Shown one piece after another: positions 47,042 to 55,541 of a stretch of DNA of 64,000 bases; position 1 is the first letter of the stretch; each line of letters starts with the position of its first letter. Below the pieces are notes generated by a model. The model was not told the origin of the DNA, made no database searches, and saw only the letters and a program-made list of their open reading frames with translations. The position numbers and the translations under genes were made by a program. Origin of the DNA: Thalassospiraceae bacterium LMO-JJ14 (GTDB taxonomy: Bacteria > Pseudomonadota > Alphaproteobacteria > Rhodospirillales > Casp-alpha2). The stretch is taken from contig CP134604.1 in assembly GCA_021555105.2 (NCBI GenBank), positions 3,829,487 to 3,893,486 of the forward strand. Reading direction: 5' to 3'.

Positions 47042-49783
47042 ATGAATGACGAGCCCCTGACAACCCACGCCGGATTCGAGGATGCCCCCGCGCTTGTGGC
47101 CGGTTCCAGGCACGCGCTATGGCTGAGCCGTGACGGCGAAATCGAAACCTTGAGCCATCGCGCAACCCATGACCGGCTGCGCGCGGGTGTCATGCCGCTT
47201 GTCTGCCATCGCCGCCTGACGGCCTCTGCCGTCCGGGCCGGGGCCTTTCAAGCCTATGATATTCTTGAACTTTTTGCCTTCGTGCGGCCGGCCGTCTTTT
47301 GCTTGCCGACACCGGGCGGCGTCGCCCAGGCGCTTGATCTGGCACTCCCCGACGGGCCCGAGCAGACCGCGGCGATGCTGTTCACGGCGGCCGATATGCT
47401 GCTCGACGACCTGCATGAAGCGTCCCCCGAAGCCCGCGACATCGCCTGGAACATGACCCGCGCCGGCTGGCCATGGGGGGCGGCGGTGCTGGCCCGATTC
47501 GGCGGTTCCGATTCGCCGCATTCCTCGGCGCTCAGGGGGGCGATGCAGGTGTGGCGGCGGCTGCCCGACTGGGAAGACCGGCCACGCGAACTGCCGCCCG
47601 GAAATCTCGGCGTTGCGGCGGCGGAAACCCGGACCCGGCTCGGCATGTTATTGGGCCGCACCTCGGAACGCAGACCGCAACAGCAGCGCTACGCCGAGAC
47701 CGTGACCGCCGCCTTTCAGCCCCGCAACAACGAAGATGAGCCCCATGTCGTTATCGCCGAAGCCGGCACCGGTATTGGCAAGACGCTCGGCTACGTCGCG
47801 CCGGCGAGCCTGTGGGCAGAACACAACGAAGCGCCGGTCTGGATCGCCACCTATACCCGTAATCTGCAGCGCCAGCTTGATACCGAACTGGACCGGCTAT
47901 ATCCGGATCAACAACTAAAACGTGAGCGAATCGTCGTCCGCAAGGGGCGCGAGAACTATATGTGTCTGCTCAACTACGAAGAGACACTGGGCCGCGCCGC
48001 GCTGGCACAGGGCCCCGACAGCATAGCGCTCGGCCTGATCGCCCGCTGGATTCGCACGACCCGCGACGGCGACATGGTCGGCGGCGATTTCCCGTCATGG
48101 CTGACGCACCTTTACGGGCGTGAAGTGACGACGGACCTGACCGACACCCGGGGCGAGTGCATCTATTCCGCCTGCCCGCACTATGGAAAATGCTTTATCG
48201 AGCATACCCAGCGGCGCGCGCGGCATGCCGATCTGGTGGTCGCCAACCATGCGCTGGTGCTGATCAACGCGGCGATGGCGACGGACAGCGAAAGCCGCCC
48301 GCTACGCTATGTCTTCGACGAGGCGCACCATCTGTTCAATGCCGCCGACAGTGCTTTTTCGGCGCACTTGTCGGGCATGGAAACCGCCGAACTCAGGCGC
48401 TGGCTGATCGGTGCCGAAGGCGGCAGCCGGTCCCGCTCGCGCGGCCTCAAGGCCCGGGTCGAAGAACTGATTTCCGGCAACGACGCCGCGGAAAGAGCTC
48501 TGGACGAGGCGCTGCACGGTGCGCGTGCCCTGGCCGGTCCCGGCTGGCACCAGCGCATCACCGACGCCCGCCCCGATGGCCCGACGGAAAAGTTTCTGGC
48601 GCTGGTGCGCCACCAGGTCTATGCCCGCGCCGGCGACGCCGACGGGCCGTATGATCTGGAAGCCGCACCGCACCCGGCGGTCGACGGGCTGGGCGAAGCC
48701 GCGCTGGCGCTCAGGGACGATCTGGGCGATATCCAGCGCCCGCTGGTCGAACTGATGACGGCACTGCACAGGACTCTCGCCGACGAGGCCGACTCTTTGG
48801 AAACCCAGACCCGCACGAAGATAGAAAGCGTCACCGCGTCGCTGGAACGCCGCGCCGTCGGGCAGTTGACGGCATGGCGGGCGATGCTTGAGGCCGTCGC
48901 CCACGAAACCCCGGAAGCGTTCGTCGACTGGTTCGGTATCCAACGCATCGCCGGGCGCGATCTGGACATCGGCTTTCATCGTCACTGGGTCGACCCGACC
49001 AAGCCGCTGGCGGAAGCCGTTTACAAACCGGCACACGGCATCGTCATCACGTCGGCGACACTGACCGACAAGACCGGCGATCCGGACAACGATTGGCAGG
49101 CCGCCGAAATCAGGACCGGTACCCGGCATCTCGGCGTCCGGCCGATCCTTGCCAGCGAGGCCTCGCCATTCGATCACGAAAAGCATTTGAAGGTACTCGT
49201 CGTCGGCGACGTCCGGAAGAACGACATGGAACAAACGGCGGCGGCGTATCGCGAGCTGTTCAAGGCATCGGAGGGAGGCGGGCTCGGCCTGTTCACGGCG
49301 ATCTCGCGGCTGCGCGCGGTCGAGCAGCGCATCCGCGAACCGCTGGAGGATCACGGCATCCAGCTTCTGGCGCAACACGTCGACCCGCTGGATACGGGGA
49401 CGCTGGTGGATATCTTCCGGGCCGAGGAGCATGCCTGCCTGCTCGGCACCGACGCGGTCCGCGACGGCGTCGACGTACCGGGGCGCTCGCTGAGACTGCT
49501 GATATTTGACCGCGTGCCGTGGCCGCGCCCGGACCTGCTGCACAAGGCGCGCCGCAAGGCCTTCGGCGGCAAGATCTATGACGAGATGCTGACCCGGCTC
49601 AAGCTTTCACAGGCGGTTGGCCGTCTGCTGCGCCGGGCATCGGACAGGGGGGTTTTCGTGATGCTGGACCGGCAGTTGCCGTCACGCCTCGAAACCGCGT
49701 TCCCGCCGAACGTCACCGTCGAGCGCGTCGGTATGAAGGACGCCATCGACATCACGCGGACGTTCCTGAACGAGAAGGATTAG
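47042..49783 (+). CDS. DinG/XPD-like ATP-dependent DNA helicase
   Basis: A 913-residue superfamily 2 helicase. The N-terminal ~230 residues look like a degenerate version of the region preceding the helicase in DinG-like proteins (YDILELFAFVRPAVFCLPTPG). Walker A is AEAGTGIGKTLGY at about residue 241, and the DEAH box is VFDEAHHLF at about 425. Between them four cysteines (YMCLLNYE near 308, GECIYSACPHYGKCF at about 371-385) form the iron-sulfur cluster of XPD/DinG helicases. The C-terminal motifs (GTDAVRDGVDVPGRSLRLLIFDRVPWP and LSQAVGRLLRRASDRG) are intact. It probably unwinds DNA 5'-3', acting on R-loops or repair intermediates. The ATG at 47042 was chosen over an extension without homology. 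Confidence 0.9.
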   Translation: MNDEPLTTHAGFEDAPALVAGSRHALWLSRDGEIETLSHRATHDRLRAGVMPLVCHRRLTASAVRAGAFQAYDILELFAFVRPAVFCLPTPGGVAQALDLALPDGPEQTAAMLFTAADMLLDDLHEASPEARDIAWNMTRAGWPWGAAVLARFGGSDSPHSSALRGAMQVWRRLPDWEDRPRELPPGNLGVAAAETRTRLGMLLGRTSERRPQQQRYAETVTAAFQPRNNEDEPHVVIAEAGTGIGKTLGYVAPASLWAEHNEAPVWIATYTRNLQRQLDTELDRLYPDQQLKRERIVVRKGRENYMCLLNYEETLGRAALAQGPDSIALGLIARWIRTTRDGDMVGGDFPSWLTHLYGREVTTDLTDTRGECIYSACPHYGKCFIEHTQRRARHADLVVANHALVLINAAMATDSESRPLRYVFDEAHHLFNAADSAFSAHLSGMETAELRRWLIGAEGGSRSRSRGLKARVEELISGNDAAERALDEALHGARALAGPGWHQRITDARPDGPTEKFLALVRHQVYARAGDADGPYDLEAAPHPAVDGLGEAALALRDDLGDIQRPLVELMTALHRTLADEADSLETQTRTKIESVTASLERRAVGQLTAWRAMLEAVAHETPEAFVDWFGIQRIAGRDLDIGFHRHWVDPTKPLAEAVYKPAHGIVITSATLTDKTGDPDNDWQAAEIRTGTRHLGVRPILASEASPFDHEKHLKVLVVGDVRKNDMEQTAAAYRELFKASEGGGLGLFTAISRLRAVEQRIREPLEDHGIQLLAQHVDPLDTGTLVDIFRAEEHACLLGTDAVRDGVDVPGRSLRLLIFDRVPWPRPDLLHKARRKAFGGKIYDEMLTRLKLSQAVGRLLRRASDRGVFVMLDRQLPSRLETAFPPNVTVERVGMKDAIDITRTFLNEKD

Positions 49784-50055
49784 CCGCGCGACAGCCCGAA
49801 CAGGCGCACGAACAGCCCGCCCGCGAACAGCGCCGCCGCGACCCACAGCAGCGCCGGGTTATACACCGGCACATCGACGAACAGGCCCGCCGGCGTCTTC
49901 AGCGCACACAGATCGGCGGTCCAGTAAAAGCATTCGCGCGCCATCTGGAATTTGTCGCCGAGCACTTCGTGAAAGAACGCGATCCACCAGGCGGTGGCGA
50001 CGGCAAACGCCGCCACGGAACAGGCGATCAGAAGATTTCCGGTTTTGACGATCAT
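49780..50055 (-). CDS. Small two-helix membrane protein
   Basis: A 91-residue protein with two hydrophobic helices: LLIACSVAAFAVATAWWIAFF near the N-terminus and ALLWVAAALFAGGLFVRLFG at the C-terminus. Between them is a loop with two cysteines (MARECFYWTADLCALKTPAG), likely facing the periplasm. GAGGATGCC precedes the ATG. It overlaps the convergent helicase stop by 4 bp and lies 10 bp after the AEC transporter gene on the same strand, so it is likely co-transcribed. I recognise no named family. Confidence 0.65.
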   Translation of the reverse strand: MIVKTGNLLIACSVAAFAVATAWWIAFFHEVLGDKFQMARECFYWTADLCALKTPAGLFVDVPVYNPALLWVAAALFAGGLFVRLFGLSRG

Positions 50056-50065
50056 GGCATCCTCA

Positions 50066-51010
50066 TTATTGCGAAACCTGCATCACCGGCGAGACGAACA
50101 GCACCGACAGGGTGATCACCGCCAGCAGCGTCGAAAACAGGATCGCCGCCGAGGTCCGCTGCACATAGACGTTGTAGTTCTGCGCCACGACGAAGCACAG
50201 CGCGCCCGCCGGCAGCGCCGCCATCAAAATCCCGACGGCCCGCCACAGCGGCTCCATATCGAAGACATACATAAAGAACACCCAGGTAATCGCCGGATGG
50301 ATCAGCAGCTTGAACACGCTGAGCGCGCTGATCTCGGGAAAGCCATAGAACAGCGGCTTGCCGACCATGAACAGGCCGATCGAAAACAGCGCCGACGGCC
50401 CGGCCGCCGGGGCCAGGATGGAGCAGAACGTCTCAACGGAAGCCGGCAGCGGAATGCCGGTGAACGACCAGCCGATCCCCGCCAGCGACGAGATCATCAG
50501 CGGATTGCGGCCCAGGGACTTGGTCACTTCCCATGCCGCCTTGGCACCCTTTTCGCCGCGCAGGTCGGCTTCGATCAGCACCGCATAGAACGGGATCATG
50601 ACGATCGTCTGGAACACGGTGGCGACGATGGCGGGCAGCGCACCTGCCTCGCCGAAGGCGACGATGCACAACGGAATGCCCATGTAGCCGGTGTTGCCGA
50701 AGATCGACACCATGCCGAACATCGACTGTTCGGCAAGCCGCGTTCTGAAGACGAACCGCGCGAAGAGAATCCCCATCACCGTGGTGATGATGCTGCCCGC
50801 GGCAAAGGCGCCCAGAAACGGCCAGTTGAAAATCTGCGCCGGAACGACGCGGGCCATGGAAAAGAACAGCAACACCGGCAAGGCCACGAAATAAACGAAC
50901 TTGTTGAGCGCTTCCGAACTGGCCGGTCCGAGCACGCCGAAGCGCCCGCAGGCGTATCCCGTCAGGATAATCGCGAACACCGGCAAAACGACGTTGAAGA
51001 TCGGTTCCAT
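50066..51010 (-). CDS. AEC (auxin efflux carrier) family transporter
   Basis: A 314-residue membrane protein with ten predicted helices in two halves, typical of the AEC/MdcF family. The N-terminus MEPIFNVVLPVFAIILTGYA is characteristic, and SMFGMVSIFGNTGYMGIPLC in the middle is the conserved helix-breaking 'GNTGYMGIPL' motif. The second half includes MISSLAGIGWSFTGIPLPASVE and AALPAGALCFVVAQNYNV. Bacterial members transport malonate, malate or related organic anions. AGGGAGC precedes the ATG. The small membrane protein at 49780 follows it. Confidence 0.93.
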   Translation of the reverse strand: MEPIFNVVLPVFAIILTGYACGRFGVLGPASSEALNKFVYFVALPVLLFFSMARVVPAQIFNWPFLGAFAAGSIITTVMGILFARFVFRTRLAEQSMFGMVSIFGNTGYMGIPLCIVAFGEAGALPAIVATVFQTIVMIPFYAVLIEADLRGEKGAKAAWEVTKSLGRNPLMISSLAGIGWSFTGIPLPASVETFCSILAPAAGPSALFSIGLFMVGKPLFYGFPEISALSVFKLLIHPAITWVFFMYVFDMEPLWRAVGILMAALPAGALCFVVAQNYNVYVQRTSAAILFSTLLAVITLSVLFVSPVMQVSQ

Positions 51011-51125
51011 GAAGCTCCCTGGAATACGAACGGCACCCCGCCCCTTGAAGCGGACTCCCCCGATATCTAAGCTCCCGGGCCGGGCTTCACAAGCCGCACA
51101 TTCACCGCTGAGGAGACAAACAGCC

Positions 51126-52010
51126 ATGAGCACGCTTCAAGGACAAAGGATCGGCTTCATCGGTCTCGGGCTTATGGGCAAGCCGATGGCCCGCAATCTT
51201 GCCCGCGCGGGGGCGGAAATGTCGGTGCATAACCGCTCTCAGGCGTCCGTCGACGAACTGGTGGCCGAGGGCATGCACCGGGGCGGCACGCCCGCCGCGC
51301 TCGCCGAAACCTGCGCTATCGTGATCTGCATGCTGACCGACACCCCCGCCGTCGAGAAGGTGATGCTCGATGCGACGGACGGCATCGTCGCCGGGCTGAC
51401 ACCGGGCACGCTGGTGATCGATATGAGCACGACCAAGGTCCCCGCCACCCGCACCTTCGCAAAGGCCGTTGAAGACAAGGGCGGGCAGTACGTCGACGCC
51501 CCGGTGTCCGGCGGCACCATCGGCGCCGAGGGCGGCACGCTGACGATCATGGCCGGCGGCAGCGATGAAGCGTTCACCCGCGCCCGTCCCGTGCTTGAGG
51601 TGCTGGGACAGAAAATCACCCACGTCGGCGATGTCGGTGCGGGACAGGTCGCCAAGGCCGCCAATCAGGTTATCGTCGGCCTCAACATCGGTGCCGTCGC
51701 CGAGGCGCTGACGCTGGCGAAGCACGCCGGGGTCGACCCGGCCAGGGTCCGCGAAGCCCTTTCCGGCGGGTTCGCCGACTCCCGCGTTCTCGACGTACAC
51801 GGCCAGCGCATGGTCGACGACACCTTCACCCCCGGCGCGCGGGCCACCGTGCAGCGCAAGGACATGGACCAGGCGCTGGAGCTTGCCAGTGAACTGGGCA
51901 TCGCGTTGCCCGCCACCGCGCTCAGCCGCGATCTGTACGACAAGCTGATCGCCAACGGCGGCGGCGATCTCGACCATGCAGCGCTGATCAAGGCGATCGA
52001 TCCGGACTGA
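51126..52010 (+). CDS. 3-hydroxyisobutyrate dehydrogenase family NAD(P)-dependent oxidoreductase
   Basis: A 294-residue beta-hydroxyacid dehydrogenase. The Rossmann motif is GFIGLGLMGKPMARNL at residues 10-25. The substrate motif VDAPVSGGTIGAEGGTL and the catalytic Lys in GAGQVAKAANQVIVG are well conserved and closer to tartronate semialdehyde reductase (GarR) than the copy at 30606. The typical reaction is reduction of 2-hydroxy-3-oxopropionate to glycerate. GAGGAG lies upstream of the ATG. It is divergent from the AEC transporter, which could move a related organic acid; this link is inference. Confidence 0.92.
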   Translation: MSTLQGQRIGFIGLGLMGKPMARNLARAGAEMSVHNRSQASVDELVAEGMHRGGTPAALAETCAIVICMLTDTPAVEKVMLDATDGIVAGLTPGTLVIDMSTTKVPATRTFAKAVEDKGGQYVDAPVSGGTIGAEGGTLTIMAGGSDEAFTRARPVLEVLGQKITHVGDVGAGQVAKAANQVIVGLNIGAVAEALTLAKHAGVDPARVREALSGGFADSRVLDVHGQRMVDDTFTPGARATVQRKDMDQALELASELGIALPATALSRDLYDKLIANGGGDLDHAALIKAIDPD

Positions 52011-52116
52011 TTGCCCACCATGCGCGCCTGAAAGGACGTGATCGCCGATGCGTCCTCCCTTTGCGCAAAACACACAGAAGCCAATAAAACCGGCACCCTT
52101 TTAACGGGAAATTTTC

Positions 52117-52145
52117 TTGACTTAACGTCTAATATTTTTTAAAGT
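52117..52145 (+). promoter_or_regulatory. Candidate promoter of the modular toxin-like gene
   Basis: TTGACT (52117-52122) and TAAAGT (52140-52145) are 17 bp apart in an AT-rich patch after the oxidoreductase gene. Transcription would begin near 52152, exactly where the first terminator-like hairpin starts, giving a 125-nt leader before the ATG at 52277. The -10 match is weak. Confidence 0.3.
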
Positions 52146-52151
52146 CGCTTC

Positions 52152-52192
52152 AAGTCCCGGGGACAAGTGTGTCTTTTCCCCGGGACTTTTTT
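52152..52192 (+). terminator. Intrinsic terminator, first of two
   Basis: AAGTCCCGGGGA pairs perfectly with TCCCCGGGACTT (12-bp stem, 13-nt loop) and is followed by TTTT. Rightward orientation. It probably ends the oxidoreductase transcript 140 bases upstream, but a promoter just before it would place it in the leader of the toxin-like gene. Confidence 0.8.
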
Positions 52193-52218
52193 GTTTTCCA
52201 ACGACCACAACGACGCGA

Positions 52219-52249
52219 GCGCGCCCGGATTTTCCGGACGCGCTTTTTT
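52219..52249 (+). terminator. Intrinsic terminator, second of two
   Basis: GCGCGCCCGGA pairs with TCCGGACGCGC (10 of 11 bp, TTT loop) and is followed by TTTTTT. It lies 27 bp after the first terminator and 28 bp before the start codon of the modular toxin-like gene, so expression of that gene must arise inside or read through. Confidence 0.75.
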
Positions 52250-52276
52250 CATGTCCGAACACAAAGGAGATTTCAC

Positions 52277-53836
52277 ATGGGCAGTTTCACCGCAACCACA
52301 CCTCCCGCCAAAGGGGCAAGCACCGCCACCGGCAACGGGGCAAGTACCACCGCCGCCACGTCACATGCCGACCAGATACAGGGCGCACCGGCAGCACCGC
52401 TGCCGGCACCCGCCGCCCCTGTGGTCCCGGCATATACGCACGCGGATCAAATACAAGGTGCGGTCCCGCTGGAGGACGGCACCCTCTCCGGCGGACACCG
52501 CGAAGCGATCTCCTGGCCCGATCCGTCCGCCTCGCCGTGGCTGAATCCGCCCACGGCACCACTCAACGCTCTCGATCCCTTCGGCGGCCGCGGCACACAG
52601 CGGGATGGCGCATCCGCCGCCACGCCGCAACTGCCGCCCCCGCCGCCCTTGCCGGAACGACCCGCGCCAACACCCCGAGCAACACCGGGATTGGCCGGAC
52701 GCACGGCAACGTCCGGGCAAACGCCGGTCTATGCGCCGAACGAGGCCGAGGGCGGCGGCAACAGCGCCGCAAGCGCCGCCTATGTGCAGCGCAAGAACGC
52801 CGACGCCGCCAAGATCGCCCGCACCGAAGCGCAGGTCGAACGGCGCCACGACGAGGCCCGCGAGAAGCAGCGCCGTGCCGAACGGAAAGCCGGTGAACGT
52901 GCCGCCCGCTGGCATGCCGAGGAAATGGCGGACGCGCAGAAGGACGCCACCCGCCGCCGCGAGCAGCTGGCCAAAACCGTTGCCACCAGAGTCCGTCAGT
53001 TGATGGAGCCGCAAGGCCATCCGGGGCTGTCCGACGATGCCGGGATCGCGCGTGCGGCGCGGCACGCCGACCTTTCCACCGAGGCCGCCGCCTCGAACGA
53101 GCGTCAGGTCTCAGCCTTGGGCCGGATCAGGGGTGTCGGCGACCTGCCGACGTATACCGCCGACGCCGCCGAGAACTATGGCGAGCAAGGTGTCCACGAG
53201 GTCGCCGATCTGATCCACCGCACGGCGAAGGCCGATCCCGATCAAGGCAAGGCGCTGCTCGAGCAGACCACGGCGCGCATCTCCGCCGCCAAGGCCGACC
53301 GCCTCAAGGCCACCGTCGCGAGCCTGGGCCTTGATGACGAGCCAGGGGCGGAAAGTGGTTCGAGTAATGAGCTTCAGGCTCAAAGCCAGCCGAACGGATC
53401 AGAATCAAAGAGGCCTCCTGAGGAAAAGGAAAATAACAAGGAAGAGGAAATCGAATGGAACGAGAAACCATCCGAACAGGTCTACGACGGGCGGAACGAG
53501 TTCAATGTCGATGGGCCGATAAAAATTGATCCGAGTTCAGTTACTCTCGGACTTGATGGATTAAAATATGAAGTCGATTGGTACACCCTCGACAAAAACG
53601 GAAACGTCGTACCTGAATGGAGGTCAAACGATTTTAAGCCTAAGGAAGGGACTGCTTCATCAATCTATGGATATAGTGGCAAGTCCGAAACTTACCATCC
53701 GCCCATTCCAAGTAAGCACGGTTATCGGGTCATCATTCGAGTCCCTCCCCAACACTCTTACAACGGAAATTCGACGGGTATACATCTCAATGTGTACTCG
53801 CCAAAAGGGACTCGCATGAATAAAATATCTAAATGA
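52277..53836 (+). CDS. Modular polymorphic-toxin-like protein with variable C-terminal domain
   Basis: A 519-residue protein I cannot assign to a named family. Residues 1-175 are Pro/Ala/Thr-rich and low in complexity, with HADQIQGA present twice (about residues 34 and 56). Residues about 175-245 are a charged coiled coil (ARTEAQVERRHDEAREKQRR). Residues about 224-354 form a conserved segment (SDDAGIARAARHADLS, RGVGDLPTYTADAAENYG) that recurs in two downstream copies. The last ~165 residues, after ASLGLDDE, are a different, more AT-rich beta-type domain (NEFNVDGPIKIDPSSVTLGL, KHGYRVIIRVPPQHSY). No signal peptide. AAAGGAGA precedes the ATG. Its stop overlaps the next gene's start (ATGA). This design suggests a secreted effector with exchangeable tip. 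Confidence 0.7.
   Translation: MGSFTATTPPAKGASTATGNGASTTAATSHADQIQGAPAAPLPAPAAPVVPAYTHADQIQGAVPLEDGTLSGGHREAISWPDPSASPWLNPPTAPLNALDPFGGRGTQRDGASAATPQLPPPPPLPERPAPTPRATPGLAGRTATSGQTPVYAPNEAEGGGNSAASAAYVQRKNADAAKIARTEAQVERRHDEAREKQRRAERKAGERAARWHAEEMADAQKDATRRREQLAKTVATRVRQLMEPQGHPGLSDDAGIARAARHADLSTEAAASNERQVSALGRIRGVGDLPTYTADAAENYGEQGVHEVADLIHRTAKADPDQGKALLEQTTARISAAKADRLKATVASLGLDDEPGAESGSSNELQAQSQPNGSESKRPPEEKENNKEEEIEWNEKPSEQVYDGRNEFNVDGPIKIDPSSVTLGLDGLKYEVDWYTLDKNGNVVPEWRSNDFKPKEGTASSIYGYSGKSETYHPPIPSKHGYRVIIRVPPQHSYNGNSTGIHLNVYSPKGTRMNKISK
52947..53339 (+). repeat. Conserved-segment copy R1 (inside the full-length gene)
   Basis: The 393-bp stretch encoding the end of the coiled coil through ASLGLDD. 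It aligns without gaps to 56766-57158 (R3), and its last third also aligns to the 5' part of 54666-54846 (R2). It marks the fixed part upstream of the variable C-terminal domain; similarity ends abruptly after GATGACG. Confidence 0.9.
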
Positions 53837-54618
53837 TTGATCGGGTACGGGAATTCTTTGGCAAGCATCGGTGGCGGGCAATCATTTCACTCGCCACCAT
53901 TGCTACAGTCAGCGCCACTATCTTTATTGCGCCGCCTAACGAGGTTGATCCAAACGACCTAAAACTGGCCGCGAATGTCCACTTCGCCTTTCGCTTTTAT
54001 CCAAAGTACAACTACGCGGACTGTGTATTCGAAGCACGCATTAGAGATAAGCGCGATGCCAAGACCCAGGACAAGATTAGGATATCCCACATTTTCAAAC
54101 AGTACATTCTCGCAAACGAACCCGAAACGGGGGCATTCGGTTTTAGTATTGGCGCAGGGTCCGCAGAGCGCATTGCCAAGTTCGAGTTTTGGGACAAATG
54201 CGACGAGGCCCCCGACATTATCGAGAGAGGGTTGCAGGCTGCTCAACGAGTTGCGCGATTTGAGTATTCACTCGTCAACGACCCTAAAATTCAGCAAGCA
54301 AGCCCCGATGAATTACCAGGGGTCTGGCTGGATAGTGCAGATTATGATCCTGAGTATTGGGCATTACGGAAAGATGTGACGAATTCATGCAACCCTGCGG
54401 ACTGGCTCAAACTTGCGCGCGTCGAACTCACCAAAAACGAACTCGGTTTTATCCACCTAAGCTATCTTCACGCTTCATATGCCAGCCGCCTCGACACATC
54501 GAACACGGAAGCGCAGGCATTCTTATCCAAAATGTCAGATCGCGTAACTGAACCAAACAAGATTCTAGCTGAGAAAATCGTTCCCCGCGCGATTGAAGAA
54601 TCTTCCTGCGGCAATTAA
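53833..54618 (+). CDS. Candidate immunity protein with N-terminal membrane anchor
   Basis: A 261-residue protein of no recognised family. It begins MIDRVREFFGKHRWRAIISL, followed by a single hydrophobic helix (ISLATIATVSATIFIAPP, about residues 18-35) preceded by basic residues, so the remaining ~225 residues should face the periplasm. The start ATG overlaps the stop of the toxin-like gene (ATGA), which ensures coupled translation, as is usual for toxin-immunity pairs. Two cysteines (NSCNPADW and the C-terminal SSCGN) and two earlier ones could form disulfides. GC content is visibly below that of the flanking core genes. The immunity role is inferred from position, coupling and topology only. 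Confidence 0.6.
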   Translation: MIDRVREFFGKHRWRAIISLATIATVSATIFIAPPNEVDPNDLKLAANVHFAFRFYPKYNYADCVFEARIRDKRDAKTQDKIRISHIFKQYILANEPETGAFGFSIGAGSAERIAKFEFWDKCDEAPDIIERGLQAAQRVARFEYSLVNDPKIQQASPDELPGVWLDSADYDPEYWALRKDVTNSCNPADWLKLARVELTKNELGFIHLSYLHASYASRLDTSNTEAQAFLSKMSDRVTEPNKILAEKIVPRAIEESSCGN

Positions 54619-54639
54619 TCCTTCTCCGAAAAATTTGCT

Positions 54640-54662
54640 TATCCTGAATTGCAATCAGGATA
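54640..54662. repeat. Perfect 8-bp inverted repeat at the R2 boundary
   Basis: TATCCTGA and TCAGGATA are separated by 7 bases and end 3 bp before the conserved-segment homology of R2 begins. There is no T run downstream, so a terminator role for the preceding candidate immunity gene is weak. It could mark where the cassette joined. Confidence 0.5.
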
Positions 54663-54665
54663 GGC

Positions 54666-54846
54666 CTGATCCACCGCACGGCGAAGGCCGATCCCGAACA
54701 GGGCAAGGCACTGCTCGAGCAGACCACGGCGCGCATCTCCGCCGCCAAGGCAGCGCGGCTCAAGCAAACCGTCGCGAGCCTGGGCATGGATGACGGCACA
54801 AAAATTGCCGGAGGGCGCGGCGACGCGACCCTGACCGGGGGCGCGG
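54666..54846 (+). repeat. Truncated conserved-segment copy R2
   Basis: 181 bp that match 57029-57209 (R3) nearly base for base, encoding LIHRTAKADPEQGKALLEQ through DATLTGGA. It carries only the last third of the conserved segment and starts abruptly with no start codon or ribosome site. The 3' part (DDGTKIAGGRGDATLTGGA) is absent from R1. Confidence 0.9.
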
Positions 54847-55460
54847 GTGATGATCGGGTATCACAACCCAACCCCGATAATAGGGGGCTATCACCCATCC
54901 AAGGTGACACGCCCCTTAGAGACAGTCATCAAGCTGTTATCGATGAATTACGTGAAGCGCTGGACAGTAATAAAAGAATGGCCGCCGATCAGGAGCGAGC
55001 ATTACGCGACGGCATCGAAAACGCATTCGGGTACGATGAAGACTTGCGTGCGAACGCACATGCATTGATTGGCGCGGCGCGTTCCCCTGTTCCAAATGCG
55101 GACGATCTAATCGAACAGTCACGCGCAAGCGGGCCGAAGAATCGAAAGGACCTGCTCCATGACATGGAACAATTGTTGAAAGATCCGCACCGATTGAAGG
55201 CTCACCGGGACCTTGAGAAATACTACAAGGAGACCACTCAGGAAGACCGTGACAGCCGGGCAAAAGCGCGTGAACCGTATCGTGAAAGCATTGAATCAGG
55301 TATCAATGATTTTGTAGAGGCGGCAAGCAAGCTCGATACGGCACTTGGGGAACTCAAGACCTTCGGTCCCGCCGCTGAAAAAGGTGATGTAAATGCTCAG
55401 GCACTGGTTGCACGAGCACATGCCTCGGCGGCACAGTTTGCAAAAACGGTCCGCAATTAG
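54786..55460 (+). CDS. Orphan C-terminal module CT2, 5' part (split by a TAG)
   Basis: A 224-codon frame whose first possible ATG is inside the conserved segment (MDDGTKIAGGRGDATLTGGA). The frame is open back to 54663, where the R2 homology begins, so it looks like the tail of a toxin-like protein without its front. After the RTX-like GGAGDD there is an acidic, helical, charged domain (LREALDSNKRMAADQERALRD, HDMEQLLKDPHRLKAHRDLEK in short form, then YYKETTQEDRDSRAKAREPY). It ends at TAG 55458-55460; the same frame continues without a further stop to 55967. Probably not translated as it stands, being a cassette store or pseudogene. Confidence 0.6.
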   Translation: MDDGTKIAGGRGDATLTGGAGDDRVSQPNPDNRGLSPIQGDTPLRDSHQAVIDELREALDSNKRMAADQERALRDGIENAFGYDEDLRANAHALIGAARSPVPNADDLIEQSRASGPKNRKDLLHDMEQLLKDPHRLKAHRDLEKYYKETTQEDRDSRAKAREPYRESIESGINDFVEAASKLDTALGELKTFGPAAEKGDVNAQALVARAHASAAQFAKTVRN

Positions 55461-55541
55461 GCAGAGCTTATACGTAATGCATCTATCGAATATCAACGTA
55501 TACCAGCTAATCCACACCCGGAAATTGATCGCCGTGGTGCG

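Noticed and set aside
52123..52135. TAATAT as -10 element for TTGACT at 52117
   Set aside because: The spacing is only 7 bp. The alternative TAAAGT at 17 bp spacing was recorded instead, at low confidence.
54840..54852. GGAGDD-type stretch in CT2 as an RTX toxin repeat
   Set aside because: Only one or two degenerate GGxGD units are present in R2/R3; calcium-binding RTX arrays need many. It is mentioned only as resemblance.
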